64,000 nucleotides of DNA from Krasilnikovozyma curviuscula (Eukaryota > Basidiomycota > Tremellomycetes > Cystofilobasidiales > Mrakiaceae). The DNA lies in contig MVAQ01000042.1 in assembly GCA_014825775.1 (NCBI GenBank), positions 49,384 through 113,383 on the forward strand. The letters run 5' to 3'. The translations under genes were made by a program, and so were the position numbers. Shown here one piece after another: positions 44,905-55,861 of this stretch. Positions within the stretch are counted from its first letter, which is position 1; the number at the start of each line of letters is the position of its first letter. The notes below the pieces were generated by a model, which was not told the origin of the DNA, did not search any database, and was given only the letters and a program-made list of their open reading frames with translations.

Positions 44905-47900
44905 ATGATGCGGCTGACCACAAGCACTGCTTTGCTCGCTGCCACTTCCACTTTCGGTGCAGCTGTTCCTCTCGAGCCTCGCCAAGTTAGCACTGGTACA
45001 GGCTCGTCAACAGGAGATGCTTGCACCCTTCTCACTACGGTCACAAGTGGAAGTAGGTACACTTCTGAGCTTCCATGTTGCCACCTTCAGCTCCGAAACT
45101 CTTGATGGGTTCCTAGGTTGACATTCCACGCTGTACCTTCCTAGTGTTTACCCCTTCAGCTGTGATGGACTGCTACTTGGCTACTCCTTTCAACCAGACC
45201 ACAACCAACTCCATCATTGCCGCCATCAACGCAACTTACTCCCTCGACCCATTCGAGTTTGACATCCTCGCACCTGCGTCAGTCATTGCAGCACCGTTAA
45301 CACAGGCCTTTGACTTCAGAGGTTTCCTCAAGAATCTATCAACCACTACTTGGACGAGTCAAGGCGAGTTCGAGCTTGCGCTTGCCAATGGTGTTAACTC
45401 CAACATTAGAGATGGGCATCACTATGTGAGGTTCTTAAGCTTCTCAGAAGACTGAGTTTTCGGGAGTTGACTTGTACTGTATTTATGCTGCATAGTTTGA
45501 TACCTGTTTTACAAGCACCTTCACCACAGGACATACCTTTGCGCTCTACGCCAACAACGGGACCATCAGTGTGGTGCCCGATTTACTCGACATCACCGAT
45601 GATCTCACAAGAGAAGGTTACAGGGTTCTTGATGTCTACACGGCTGCGGGAATTACTGGCAATATCAGTCGTTTCGCTGACAGAGCTGTTAGTGAAATCA
45701 ATGGCATGGCGGCCTGGGACTAGTAAGTTTGTTTTGACGCCATTTTTTTTTTGATACCCTCGACTTACTGTTTCCTGTATAGCATCGATTCCATTGCTGA
45801 GAATGAAGTAGGCCAGTATGAAGATCTCCAGGTCAGAAGGAATGCCGTCCTCGCGTCACGAAGCACCTTGTCTGGTAGCTGGATCAGGACGTTGGGCTAC
45901 TTTGCTCAGCAGTCAACACCCTCAAGGAATAACGTCACCATGACCTTCGCTGCTAAGAACGGTTTGCAGCCAGAGACCATCACAGTTCCCTATTTTTCCA
46001 CGTGAGCTCAAGCGGCATGTGTTCCTCTGATCTTCTTTGAGAGCACGATAACTGACACCCGTTCCGGTTTATCATGTTCTGTGTAGCACTAATGCGGACC
46101 TTTCGTTCTCTGACGCCGCCTCCTTTTACGAAACCATTTGCGCTGTCGCGGCTTCATCTTCCACGGATTCAGATTCGCTCAAGAGTGTGACGGCCAGCGC
46201 AACTTCATCACTCTCCTTCGACGCCGCCAAAGGCTTCAATTCAAGCTCCAGCTGTGCAGCAGCTCAAACTCCCAAGCACCCTCTGGTGTCCCAACCTACC
46301 TCCAGCGCCAACTACATTGGTGGTAGAGATATCCAGTTCTTCACCCTCAGTGGAAGCACTATCGGTATCATTTACATCAGTACCTTCAGTCCCGAGTCAG
46401 CTTGCGAAGACCAATTTTTGACTGACCTTCAAGCAGGTTATAACCAGTTGTGAGTGGCAGCTAGGAAATTGATACTACCATTCTTCTTTTATTCAAAATA
46501 ATTTTCTTGATTCTAGCCAAAGCTTGGGTATTACCCATGTCATCCTCGATGTGACTGCTAACGGTGTGTTTTTGTTTCTGTTTTTACCATTTCGCCTCCC
46601 CACCCCGCGCTCCATTCTCTTCTTACACTCGCCGTAAATGCTTTCATAGGTGGTGGATATGTCTCACTCAACATGTATCTGCAGAGACTCTTTTCAGGAG
46701 AAGCTTCTGAATCCATCTTAAACTTCCAAAACGTCCTAAGAAAATCTGATCTTGCTGTAGCGATGCTCAACGCCCAGTAAGTAAATTGTTACCAAAATTC
46801 TTCTCTGTCATCTAAAATCCACATGGACTGACGGCAGTTGATACCAGTCTAAAGAACCCCCAAAATACTCAATCTAGTGGTAAGTCGTCTTTTGCTTGCT
46901 ACCGCTCTGCGAAATCTATTAGAGCGAGTCTCTGACTGATATCAGCTCCAAATTTCCCTTCCCACACCCAGTCTATAGTCCCACCAACTACCGTAATACT
47001 ACGACAAAACAAGACCTGCTTTCCTCTGATAATTACTTCTCCCCAGGGGATTCAGATACCGTTGGCAGCAACACCATCTACTTGTCCGACCGCCTCCAAG
47101 ACAGCATTGATGGAATGGACTTCAGTGCGTTCCCAAAAGGAATGCCTTGGCCAGCTTCAAATGTTACCATTTTCGGTGATGGGACCTGTGGTGCAAGTGC
47201 TATTCCTGCTATTTTATGTTGCCCTTGGTCAGAGTCTCTAAACTACACTTTGTTCTTCTCTTGCAGTCCGCCTGTGCTTCTTTCACCTCCTTCATTTACA
47301 CATATAACAATTTCAGCACTATCAGTGTCACTGGTAAACCTTCTGAACCCATCTCCTTCCAGTCCTTCGAAGCTGGTCAAGCCACCACTTTGAACACCGC
47401 CATCTACCCAGAGCTTGCGACGCTCGGTCTGGACACCGGAAACACTCCTTCAGCTCCACCACCTATTACTGGTTCCAATTCAGATTTTGGATTTGCTATT
47501 CGAAGCTCTCTTCTACCTGGTACTGGAACCAGTGAATACTTCTACCGTGTGTTTTGGTATTTCTTATTTTGATTATGATCGTTCCCCCCTCCAACTGACT
47601 TTCTACTTTCGATCCGCTCAAGAGTATTATTATGAGCCATCACAGTTCTCCTTCTCCCATACCAGTAACACGTACTCTGATCCATTTGCGCTCTGGTCTC
47701 AAGTCGCAGATACTGTGTGGGGTAGTAGCACCGGTACACCGATTGGAGTTCCACCATCATCCTCTGTTCGACCTAATGTAAGCATTACCGACCCTTATGG
47801 TACTGGAAACTCCCCTTCGGGATCAGCGGGGCCGACCCAGACAGGCGCTGCGATGAAGATCGCAGGTATCGCGGATACTTTGAAGTTGGTCGCTTTATTG

Positions 47901-47927
47901 AGCTTGGGTTTATTGGTCATGGTATGA
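44905..47927 (+). CDS. Secreted S41-peptidase-like protein, tandem copy 2
   Basis: Eleven exons: 44905..45052, 45145..45425, 45496..45722, 45783..46001, 46087..46449, 46517..46563, 46650..46776, 46848..46879, 46972..47192, 47267..47546, 47623..47927; 749 aa. Paralogue of the gene 1 kb upstream with the same exon/intron plan; eight of eleven exons have identical lengths. Signal peptide MMRLTTSTALLAATSTFGAA, then VPLEPRQ. It has THVILDVTANGGGYVSLN (about 415-435), DGTCG-SACASF (about 551-560), and Thr/Ser/Gly-rich then hydrophobic C-terminus (LKLVALLSLGLLVMV) consistent with GPI anchoring. The intron inside the DGTCG|SACASF motif starts with GCAAGT at 47193, so it is GC-AG as in copy 1, whereas the exon 2/3 intron here is ordinary GT-AG (GTGAGG at 45426). 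Function as a cell-surface or secreted protease is inferred from family resemblance. Confidence 0.82.
45145..45425 (+). repeat. Exon 2 of S41-like copy 2, near-identical to copy 1
   Basis: Partner of 41175..41455 (about 96% identity by eye). The flanking introns and exons do not share this level of identity. Confidence 0.75.
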
Positions 47928-48274
47928 GTCTCATAATGTATCCTCCAACATAAAAAAGCTAGTTTCACCTGTTACAGAGACGTTTTAGTAGTTATCATAG
48001 TTGACTTCCTCACGACGTATTTCAGATTGCACGGGCGTTTCAGCAAACTTTTGGTTGACTTGAAGTACGAGAAGAAACGACTGCAAATCTCACAACTTCA
48101 GAGACTTAACATTTCTGAGATGACAACTAGATATTTCACCTATATTTTCTTCTTGAGTACTGATAGTGCTCACCGCGACCTGTCCACCAACTAACCATCA
48201 GCAACAAAAATACCAAAACCTTTGAACACCCGCCAATCTCATCCAAGACCAATTGTAGACGGTTCTTGGTGAGA
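47928..48274. other. Intergenic, uL2m promoter
   Basis: 347 bp between S41-like copy 2 and the mitochondrial uL2 gene. No gene or repeat seen. Confidence 0.45.
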
Positions 48275-50211
48275 ATGTTTGCTACTCGAGCAGTCCTCTA
48301 CGCCTCTCGTTCGATACCTCGACAGGCGACCCAGCAGTCTACAAGTCAAACTGGCTTGAAGGCTCTCTTCGGGGGAGACGTGCCGGAATCACTAGCTGGA
48401 TCCAAGCAGAGCAAGTCAGACCTAAGAAGGCAGGTGAAGAAGAGAGATATCGGCCACCAGGCTGAAGGAACTTTGAAGGGGAAAACGGTCGGTGTCGAGG
48501 ATGCGAAGAATGAGAAGAAGCTACCTCTGTTTAAGTATTCTGGGCGCTTTGACGGTAAACCCAAGACTCCTGTGAGTAAACCACTTCTCTCGCTGTTTTG
48601 GGGGTGGCTTTGAGAGCCAAATATGGTTTTTATCGACATTCTAACTTTTTTCTATGCGCCGTTCGTTTTCGCCCAGGGTACTCGATTCTTAATGATGCCT
48701 TACTCTCCCTGGCTCTGGAACGGAGAACCATTTGCACCACTCACAGTCCCCAAACGTAAAAAGGGAGGACGATCTTCAGTTACTGGTCAAATAGTTCAGC
48801 GTTCTATCGGAGGGGGAGCCAAGCAGCGACTTCGAAAAATCGACTTCTTTAGACGAACAGTTGGCCTGGCAGACGTCATTCGAATCGAGTACTGCCCTCG
48901 ACGAACAGCACATATTGCTCTTATCAAATATCGAGGTACTGGTGTTGACGAGAAGACGGGGAAGGACAAAGGTACATTGCATGGGTGGAGCTATATTCTT
49001 GCGACGGATGGAATGAGGGCTGGTGATACCGTTTGGTCGCTGAAGGATGGTGTTCCCGAAGGTCTCGTACCAGACTGGGATGTTATCCTTCAGAATTATG
49101 CAGCGGCGAAGGAGAAGACGGACGCAGAGGCGAAGGTGCAGAGGAAATTGGAGGAAGAGACGAGGCAATGGGGTGTCAACCGCTCGGAGAGCGACTTCAA
49201 TCCTTACCCGGTTGAGGAGGAAGTCGAAGAGGTAGAAACGGCACCACTGATTGAAAATGGAGAAGAAGTCGACGGAGAGGTTTCAACTACGACGAGCGAC
49301 AACACTCCTGCCCCTATCGAAGCTTTGACAACAACCTCATCATCATCATCTACTGAAATCTCAACCTCATCCCGAATACCGATCAATACTCTCAACCTCC
49401 CATCTCAAATGACGTCAACATCGCCCATTCTCTCACCTCTCGTTCGACCCGGCTCGCTGCTTCCACTCTCCTACATCCCATCTGGAACACAAATTTCATC
49501 CATCGCTCTCACCCCTGGTGGTCCAGGGCAGCTGTGTCGAGCTGCAGGGACCAGTGGAAGAATCATGGCTCACCATGCTCAAGGACCAGAGAGCTGGATG
49601 AGGCCGTATACCGCCGTTCAGTTGGCGAGTGGTGAGATCAGGAGGGTTGACTCAAGGTGTACAGCCGTGATTGGAATGATTTCAAAGTGAGTTTTATTTC
49701 TGTTAGCGTCTCGACGTTTTGATTCTGACATATTTGCTGGCGTCCTGCCACTCTGATATGTCATTAGCAAGCTGCACCAGCACCGAAGTTTAGGAAAAGC
49801 TGGCCGATCCAGAAAGTTGGGTTTACGTCCACACGTTCGAGGTGTAGCTATGAATTCGTGAGTTTTGGACCCGTCTCACGGAATTCATCTCCTTTTTGAG
49901 AAAGATCTCACTGATTGACTGCCACCCTCTTTCAATCCAGTTGTGACCATCCCCACGGAGGTGGTAGAGGTAAATCTCAATCTAACAAGATCTCAGTCTC
50001 CATATGGGGTTGGATGACGAAGGGTCAAAGAACAAGGAAACCTGTTTGGAAGAATGGTAACAAAGCGTACGTCCTACGTTTCTTCAAGCTCTCTAGCAAG
50101 TTCTCCCGCTATCAATGATGCTGACAAAGCTTGGTCAACTTCTGCAGTGTTATTCAAGAGAGACCTAGAGGCAAGCTCATGGCTACCAAGATCAAGCCTC
50201 TCGCGTGGTAA
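48275..50211 (+). CDS. RML2: Mitochondrial ribosomal protein uL2m
   Basis: Five exons: 48275..48571, 48677..49686, 49768..49857, 49941..50066, 50148..50211; 528 aa. uL2m sits at the peptidyl-transferase centre of the mitochondrial large subunit. The Arg/Ser/Thr-rich N-terminus ([19 protein letters not shown]) looks like a mitochondrial presequence. uL2 motifs: [44 protein letters not shown], the C-terminal [37 protein letters not shown], and the catalytic-centre loop [12 protein letters not shown] with the universally conserved His, ending [16 protein letters not shown]. Between the two halves (about residues 230-350) is an acidic Glu/Ser/Thr-rich insertion of about 120 aa, not part of the uL2 fold, which makes the protein larger than yeast Rml2 (393 aa). 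Confidence 0.94.
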
Positions 50212-50967
50212 ACTTTGGATGTCATTGCATAATTTTCAAAACTCCAGGTTACTAATGACTAGACTAGCAAGGACCACACGAAAATTTCCCTTCAAATTAG
50301 ACTACTGAGGGTGCTCATGTACTCTCTTTGAGAAAACCCCACAAGCTGGCTTATCTGGTAGTTGCTATGCTGCGCTGTAGGTCTCGTACTAGTTTATGGG
50401 AGCATGAGCACATTGTACCTGCTTTGCACGATTTCGAAGATTTCTTCAAAGATTTCACCTACCCCATCTCTGTGATGATGGTGGCCCGCAACAAGGGTGT
50501 TAGAATTGCGAAGGCGGCGTTTTTCTTGTTTTCATTTCGCCTTCTCGATGGGGATACTTCATACTTTTCACTCGACCAATTCATTTTTCAAAGCTCTATA
50601 ACTCTTTGCAACTTTGGGCTTCATTTCTAGCTGACTGCTTACTCTATTAGTATCCGTTGTAGTACTCAAGATGGTCAACAATTGGTCGTAAAAGCCTGTC
50701 AAGTCTACCTCCACATCTTCAAGATCACCACGTCCATCTTGATCTGGACAGAAACAGATGACCACCTCTTCTATACGTATCTGTTTCCCCTACTTTGTCC
50801 GTGTGTTTTTTGCTCGTGAAAGTCGGCCGTCGGTGCTTCGACGCGAAGAAAAATAAAATAGTGCCGTTGCACTCAGTTTCAATCTCAGCCAATGGCTCTG
50901 CTGGGTTTACACGCTTGCAAATAAAAGTTGACCTTTGACCACACTCCTTGTTTTCCATTCAGACAAG
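50212..50967. other. Intergenic, aconitase promoter region
   Basis: 756 bp between uL2m and aconitase. A 100-codon plus-strand frame (50328-50630) has no recognisable domain. A CATTCAG acceptor-like site ends at 50961, seven bases before the aconitase ATG, so a leader intron is possible, though no donor is assigned. Confidence 0.4.
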
Positions 50968-53900
50968 ATGATTTCTCCAAGGATGTTGAGAGGCATGGCC
51001 ACCCAGGCCTCACGAATTGGTGACACCAAAGTCAAGATGGTGAGTTGGACATCACTAGCCTATGAGAACCATCTCTTTTCCTCGTTTGTGGTGTTGATGT
51101 TTTTCACTCTCCAAAAATCCTCTATCCAACCATCCTTTGGTATTTCTTTACTGCTGTGATACTATAGTCGGTGCTTGACAAGGGTGAGTCCAACAGTCCC
51201 TTTGTCGCTTCATCCTGAGGGGGTGAAAAAATGAAGGAGAAGGGATGATCCTCCCTGCCTGTATGTGTGCATTTTGCTGACTGCCTGATTGTTTCTCACG
51301 TCTAGGCACTCACTACATCAACTACCAACGTATCGAGGATACCCTTGGTGTTGTTCGTGGAAGGTTAGTTCTTCCCGTTACCTATCTATGCTGTCAATTT
51401 CTGGCGCCTCCAATGAGCCGCCAGGAAGCGCGAGAAAAGTCGTAAAAAGGCCCTTGTCCGCTCAAGAATATCTTCCAGGAGAAGCAAAATGATTCTATTC
51501 CTGCTGGACTTGTTGCTCTACACGCAAAAGATCGCAGGCTACTTCACCGTACCTGTTCGGGATAGTCGTCATGCCTCGAAAGGACAATCTCACGGCCATC
51601 AACATTCGCTTTATACACAATCTTTTGGAGGACCCACACTAACTTCTGCTTCTTCTTTCTCTTGCTTGCAGATTGAACCGTCCTCTCACTCTCTCTGAGA
51701 AGATCGTTTACGGTCACTTGGATCAACCAGAGACCCAAGAAATCGCTCGTGGAAAGTCTTACCTCAAGTTGAGACCAGACCGTGTCGCCTGTCAAGATGC
51801 TACTGCTCAGATGGCTATCCTTCAGTTCATGTCTGCTGGTCTCCCACAGACTGCTGTTCCAACCACTGTCCACTGTGACCACTTGATTGAGGCCCAAGTT
51901 GGCGGTGTGAAGGACTTGAAGAGAGCCAACGAGCTCAACAAGGAAGTCTACGACTTCTTGGCTACTGCTACTGCTAAGGTTAGTCTTTCTTTAGAATGCA
52001 CATGCAGTTGTTCCCAGCACCAAGCAGCGCCACGTGAAACAGACTGCTGACACTTGCTCTTTTGAATAGTACGGTATCGGTTTCTGGAAGCCAGGATCTG
52101 GTATCATTCACCAAATTATTCTTGAGAACTATGCTTTCCCAGGTGGTATGATGATTGGTACCGATTCCCACACTCCAAACGCTGGTGGTTTGGGTATGAT
52201 TGCCTGTAGGTAGAGCATTTTTCCCGGGCTGATCCTCCAATACATCCCTCTGACTGTTTTTTATTTTATCTTGGCGGAACTCAGGCGGTGTTGGAGGAGC
52301 TGATGCTGTTGATGTCATGGCTGACATTCCTTGGGAACTTAAGTGTCCAAAGGTCATCGGTGTCAAGTTGACTGGAAAGATCAGCGGATGGACCACTCCA
52401 AAGGGTTAGTGTCATTTCTTCTTCACTGTTGGAATAGTGAGAGAGTTAAGACTGACAAATGGCTCCACTATGAAAAACTTTAAGATGTCATCTGCAAGGT
52501 CGCTGGTATCTTGACCGTTAAGGGTGGAACTGGTGCCATCATTGAGTACTTCGGACCAGGTGTTGAGTCTCTCTCATGTACCGGTATGGCTACCATCTGT
52601 AACATGGGTGCCGAAATCGGTGCTACCACCTCCCTCTTCCCATACAACTCCAGAATGGAGGGTTACTTGAAGGTACGCTTCGTCGCCTCTTGCTACCATC
52701 GAACATTCCCTGATTTCCTGCGTATTTTTTTGAACTCATCAGGCCACCAAGAGATCTGAGATCGCTGACTACGCCAAGATGTTCAACCACAACTTGCAGC
52801 CAGATGAGGGTGCCGAGTACGATGAGCTCATCGAGATCGTGAGTGGAACATTTGCGTCACATTTATTGACCTGTCACTCAATTTTAATTCGTTTTCGTTG
52901 CGCAGAACCTTTCTGAGCTCGAGCCACACATCAACGGACCATTCACACCAGATCTTGCCACCCCAATCTCCAAGTTCGCTGAAGCCGTCAAGGCCAACGA
53001 CTGGCCAGCTGAGCTCAAGGTCGGTTTGATCGGTTCTTGCACCAACTCTTCTTACGAAGATATGACTAGATCCGCTTCCATCGCCAACGAGGCTTACTCC
53101 CACGGACTCGAGACGAAGTCCAAGTTCACCATCACCCCAGGATCTGAGCAAGTCAGAGCTACCATCGCTAGAGATGGTGTCATTGACACCTTCGAGAAGG
53201 TTGGTGGTGTTGTCCTTGCCAACGCCTGTGGCCCATGTATCGGACAATGGGACAGACAAGATGTTGCTAAGGGAACCAAGAACTCCAGTGAGTTTGCTGT
53301 CTAGTCTGCAAAAATTTGAGATAAACATTTGCAAACTGTCCTCTTTCTTTTCTAGTCATTACCTCCTACAACAGAAACTTCACTGGACGTAACGATGCCA
53401 ACCCAGCCACCCACGCTTTCGTCGCCTCCCCAGATATCGTCACTGCCATGACCTTCGCTGGATCCCTTACCTTCAACCCATTGACTGACTCCCTCGTCGG
53501 CAAGGACGGAAAGGAGTTCAAATTCGCTGAGCCTTCCGGTAAGGAGCTGCCACCAAAGGGCTTCGACCCAGGAGAAGATACCTTCCAAGCTCCACCAGCT
53601 GATGGTACCACCGTTACCGTCTCTGTTTCCCCAACTTCTGATCGATTGCAATTGTTGCAGCCATTCAAGAAGTGGGACGGAAAGGATTACGTCGAGTGCC
53701 CTGTTTTGATCAAGGCTGTCGGAAAGTGCAGTGAGTTTGGTTATCATGATGGACTGATGTCAGAGCAGCATTGACCCTAGATCTTCTTTTTAGCTACTGA
53801 TCACATCTCTGCTGGTGGACCTTGGTTGAAATACAGAGGTCACTTGCAAAACATCTCTCAAAACTGTCTCATTGGTGCCATCAACGCTGCTAACGGTGAA

Positions 53901-54502
53901 GCCAACAAGATCCAAAACCAGATCACCGGTTCCTGGGGTGGAGTTCCAGAGGTTGCTGCTTACTACAGAGACAACGGCATCAAGTGGGTTGTCGTCGGTG
54001 ACGAGAACTACGGTGAAGGTTCCTCTAGAGAGCACGCCGCTTTGGAACCAAGGTTCTTGGGTGGTGTTGCCGTCATTGTCAGATCCTTCGCTAGAATTCA
54101 CGAGACCAACTTGAAGAAGCAGGGTAAGTTTCATGTGAAATTTCGTGGTCTGAAGCAGCAGCTGACTGAATTTTTTCTGTCATCTCAGGTATGCTCCCAC
54201 TTTGGTTCACCGACAAGGCTGACTACGACAAAATTCAACCAACCGACAAAATCTCCATTCTTGGCTTGGACGAGTTGGCTGAGGGCAAGAACTTGTTTGC
54301 TGAAGTCAAGCACGAAGACGGCAAGACGGAAAAGATTGAATTGTCCCACACCTTCAATGAGGGACAAATCGGTTGGTTCAAGGCTGGTTCTGCTCTTAAC
54401 AAGGTACGTCTTCGCCTCATTCCTTTTGGATTGGAATGACTCGCTGACATTGTAAACTTTGTGTCTGGATAGATGGCCTCTGACAAGGCTGCCTCTGCTT
54501 AA
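50968..54502 (+). CDS. ACO1: Aconitate hydratase, mitochondrial
   Basis: Thirteen exons: 50968..51039, 51168..51183, 51306..51363, 51672..51978, 52070..52205, 52285..52404, 52485..52672, 52743..52838, 52906..53287, 53356..53730, 53794..54123, 54189..54403, 54473..54502; 774 aa, the family size. It interconverts citrate and isocitrate via cis-aconitate in the TCA cycle. A short basic leader ([18 protein letters not shown]) fits a matrix presequence. The three [4Fe-4S] cysteines are present: one in [10 protein letters not shown] and the CGPC pair in [13 protein letters not shown]. Other landmarks are [18 protein letters not shown], the [27 protein letters not shown] block and the C-terminal [23 protein letters not shown] swivel-domain signature. 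Exon 2 is 16 nt. Intron 3 (51364..51671, 308 nt) is several times longer than the others. Codon bias is strong, as for TEF1. Confidence 0.97.
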
Positions 54503-55861
54503 ACTACCAAAAATCATCATCAACCCCGCAATTAATGACTTATCTCTACCCATCCCTTGCATCACTACCTCATCCCGGTACACAGTTGTTTAATGACAAG
54601 CATTATATTGATAAATCATATATCAGTACTTATAGGATCTACCCTTTCGTTACCATCTTTTTCTTTCACTTTTGTTATTCATATTTTCCTTCAATTCTTT
54701 AGCGCAATCTCTGGCCACCTTCCTGCAAGATTCTTATTCTTGATAAATAAAGGTCGTGTTCCGTAGTAAGTATCGCATGAACGCAGTGGTGAATGCTCTT
54801 GCAGGCGTGACGTCTGCGTGGAAAACAAGGGTCCGAAAGGTCCTGCCGATCATCTTGTGTCTTGCCTGCCTTCATTTTCGTTCTCTCCCGACTTGGGGGA
54901 TACGACACGTTTCGAACCCCTATCAATTAGGAGTCTGAGTCGTGTTCTGTGTTGTAGACACGTTAAAGGCCTTGACCGCGACTGAGCCTCTTGTTTGACT
55001 CGGACGATCTCTTCATGAAGATGGTATAAGGTTTGGAAAAATGAAAATTGAGGCGCGACGGAAGGTGGCGCGCAAGCCAGATCTCCTTCATTTTTTCTGC
55101 TGCTGTACAATAACCTCTTTGACAACACTTTCTATAGTTTTTGCGAAATTAAGTCTGAGTGGGTTTCCTATCCACATCCAGCCGTTCCGCAGTCGGGTGG
55201 CTTGATTAAAGGATACAGCCGTAAGGTTAGCCTAATCAGCGGTCGAATTTTCCTCTGCTCGCGCCTTTCGACGGATTCAGGAATTTGAACCACGCCGAAA
55301 CAAAGTCTTACACCTTTTGCGTTTTTTCTGCAGCACCACACCGCACGTACGAATCCAGCAATCTCGCATGTTGTCGAGCCAGCCCTGTTAGGCCAAAAGT
55401 CACCGCAAAAGGCTCAAGCAGGTGGAAAACTTTTGTAGCGGCCCAACTACACACCTGCCTACTCCAGGTTCGTCGATTTCAGATATTAGACAAAGAGTTC
55501 AGTTCACTTCTCAATACTAACCATCACCCTTCCTTTGCCCCTGTTTCTCTCAATCATCTTACTCACTTGTGTTCCAACGACTCAGTACTCAGTCCGACTC
55601 AGAAGACTCCATTCTTTTATTTCAGGCTAAACTCACACTCGTTTCAACCACCTAATCAAGTGAGTTTTACTTTTCGCTTCTTCGAGTGAACACAGTATTG
55701 AACACTGATTCCACCTCACTCTTCCCCTTGGCTCTGCTCGCTCCTGTGTTTTTGTGTACTGATGTGTCACATTAGTCTCGCTCACGCTTCCTATCTCAAT
55801 ACATTGACTTCACACAGAGCCTACTGTGGTTTAATATCCGAGAACGGGAAAGACAGAAACC
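54503..55861. other. Long upstream region of the MedA-like gene
   Basis: 1.36 kb between aconitase and the MedA-like regulator. A plus frame at 55285-55689 has no domain and no convincing splice context. A large upstream region or long spliced leader is typical for a developmental regulator, but no element could be assigned. Confidence 0.4.

Noticed and set aside
52828..53747. Minus-strand open frames of 168 and 131 codons antisense to aconitase
   Set aside because: Same codon-bias artefact; no domains and no splice structure.
54890..54960. TTCGAA-containing stretch resembling a tRNA T-loop
   Set aside because: No acceptor stem, anticodon arm or D-arm could be folded around it.
55285..55689. 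134-codon plus-strand frame upstream of the MedA-like gene
   Set aside because: No domain and composition like the surrounding non-coding DNA; no convincing splice context.
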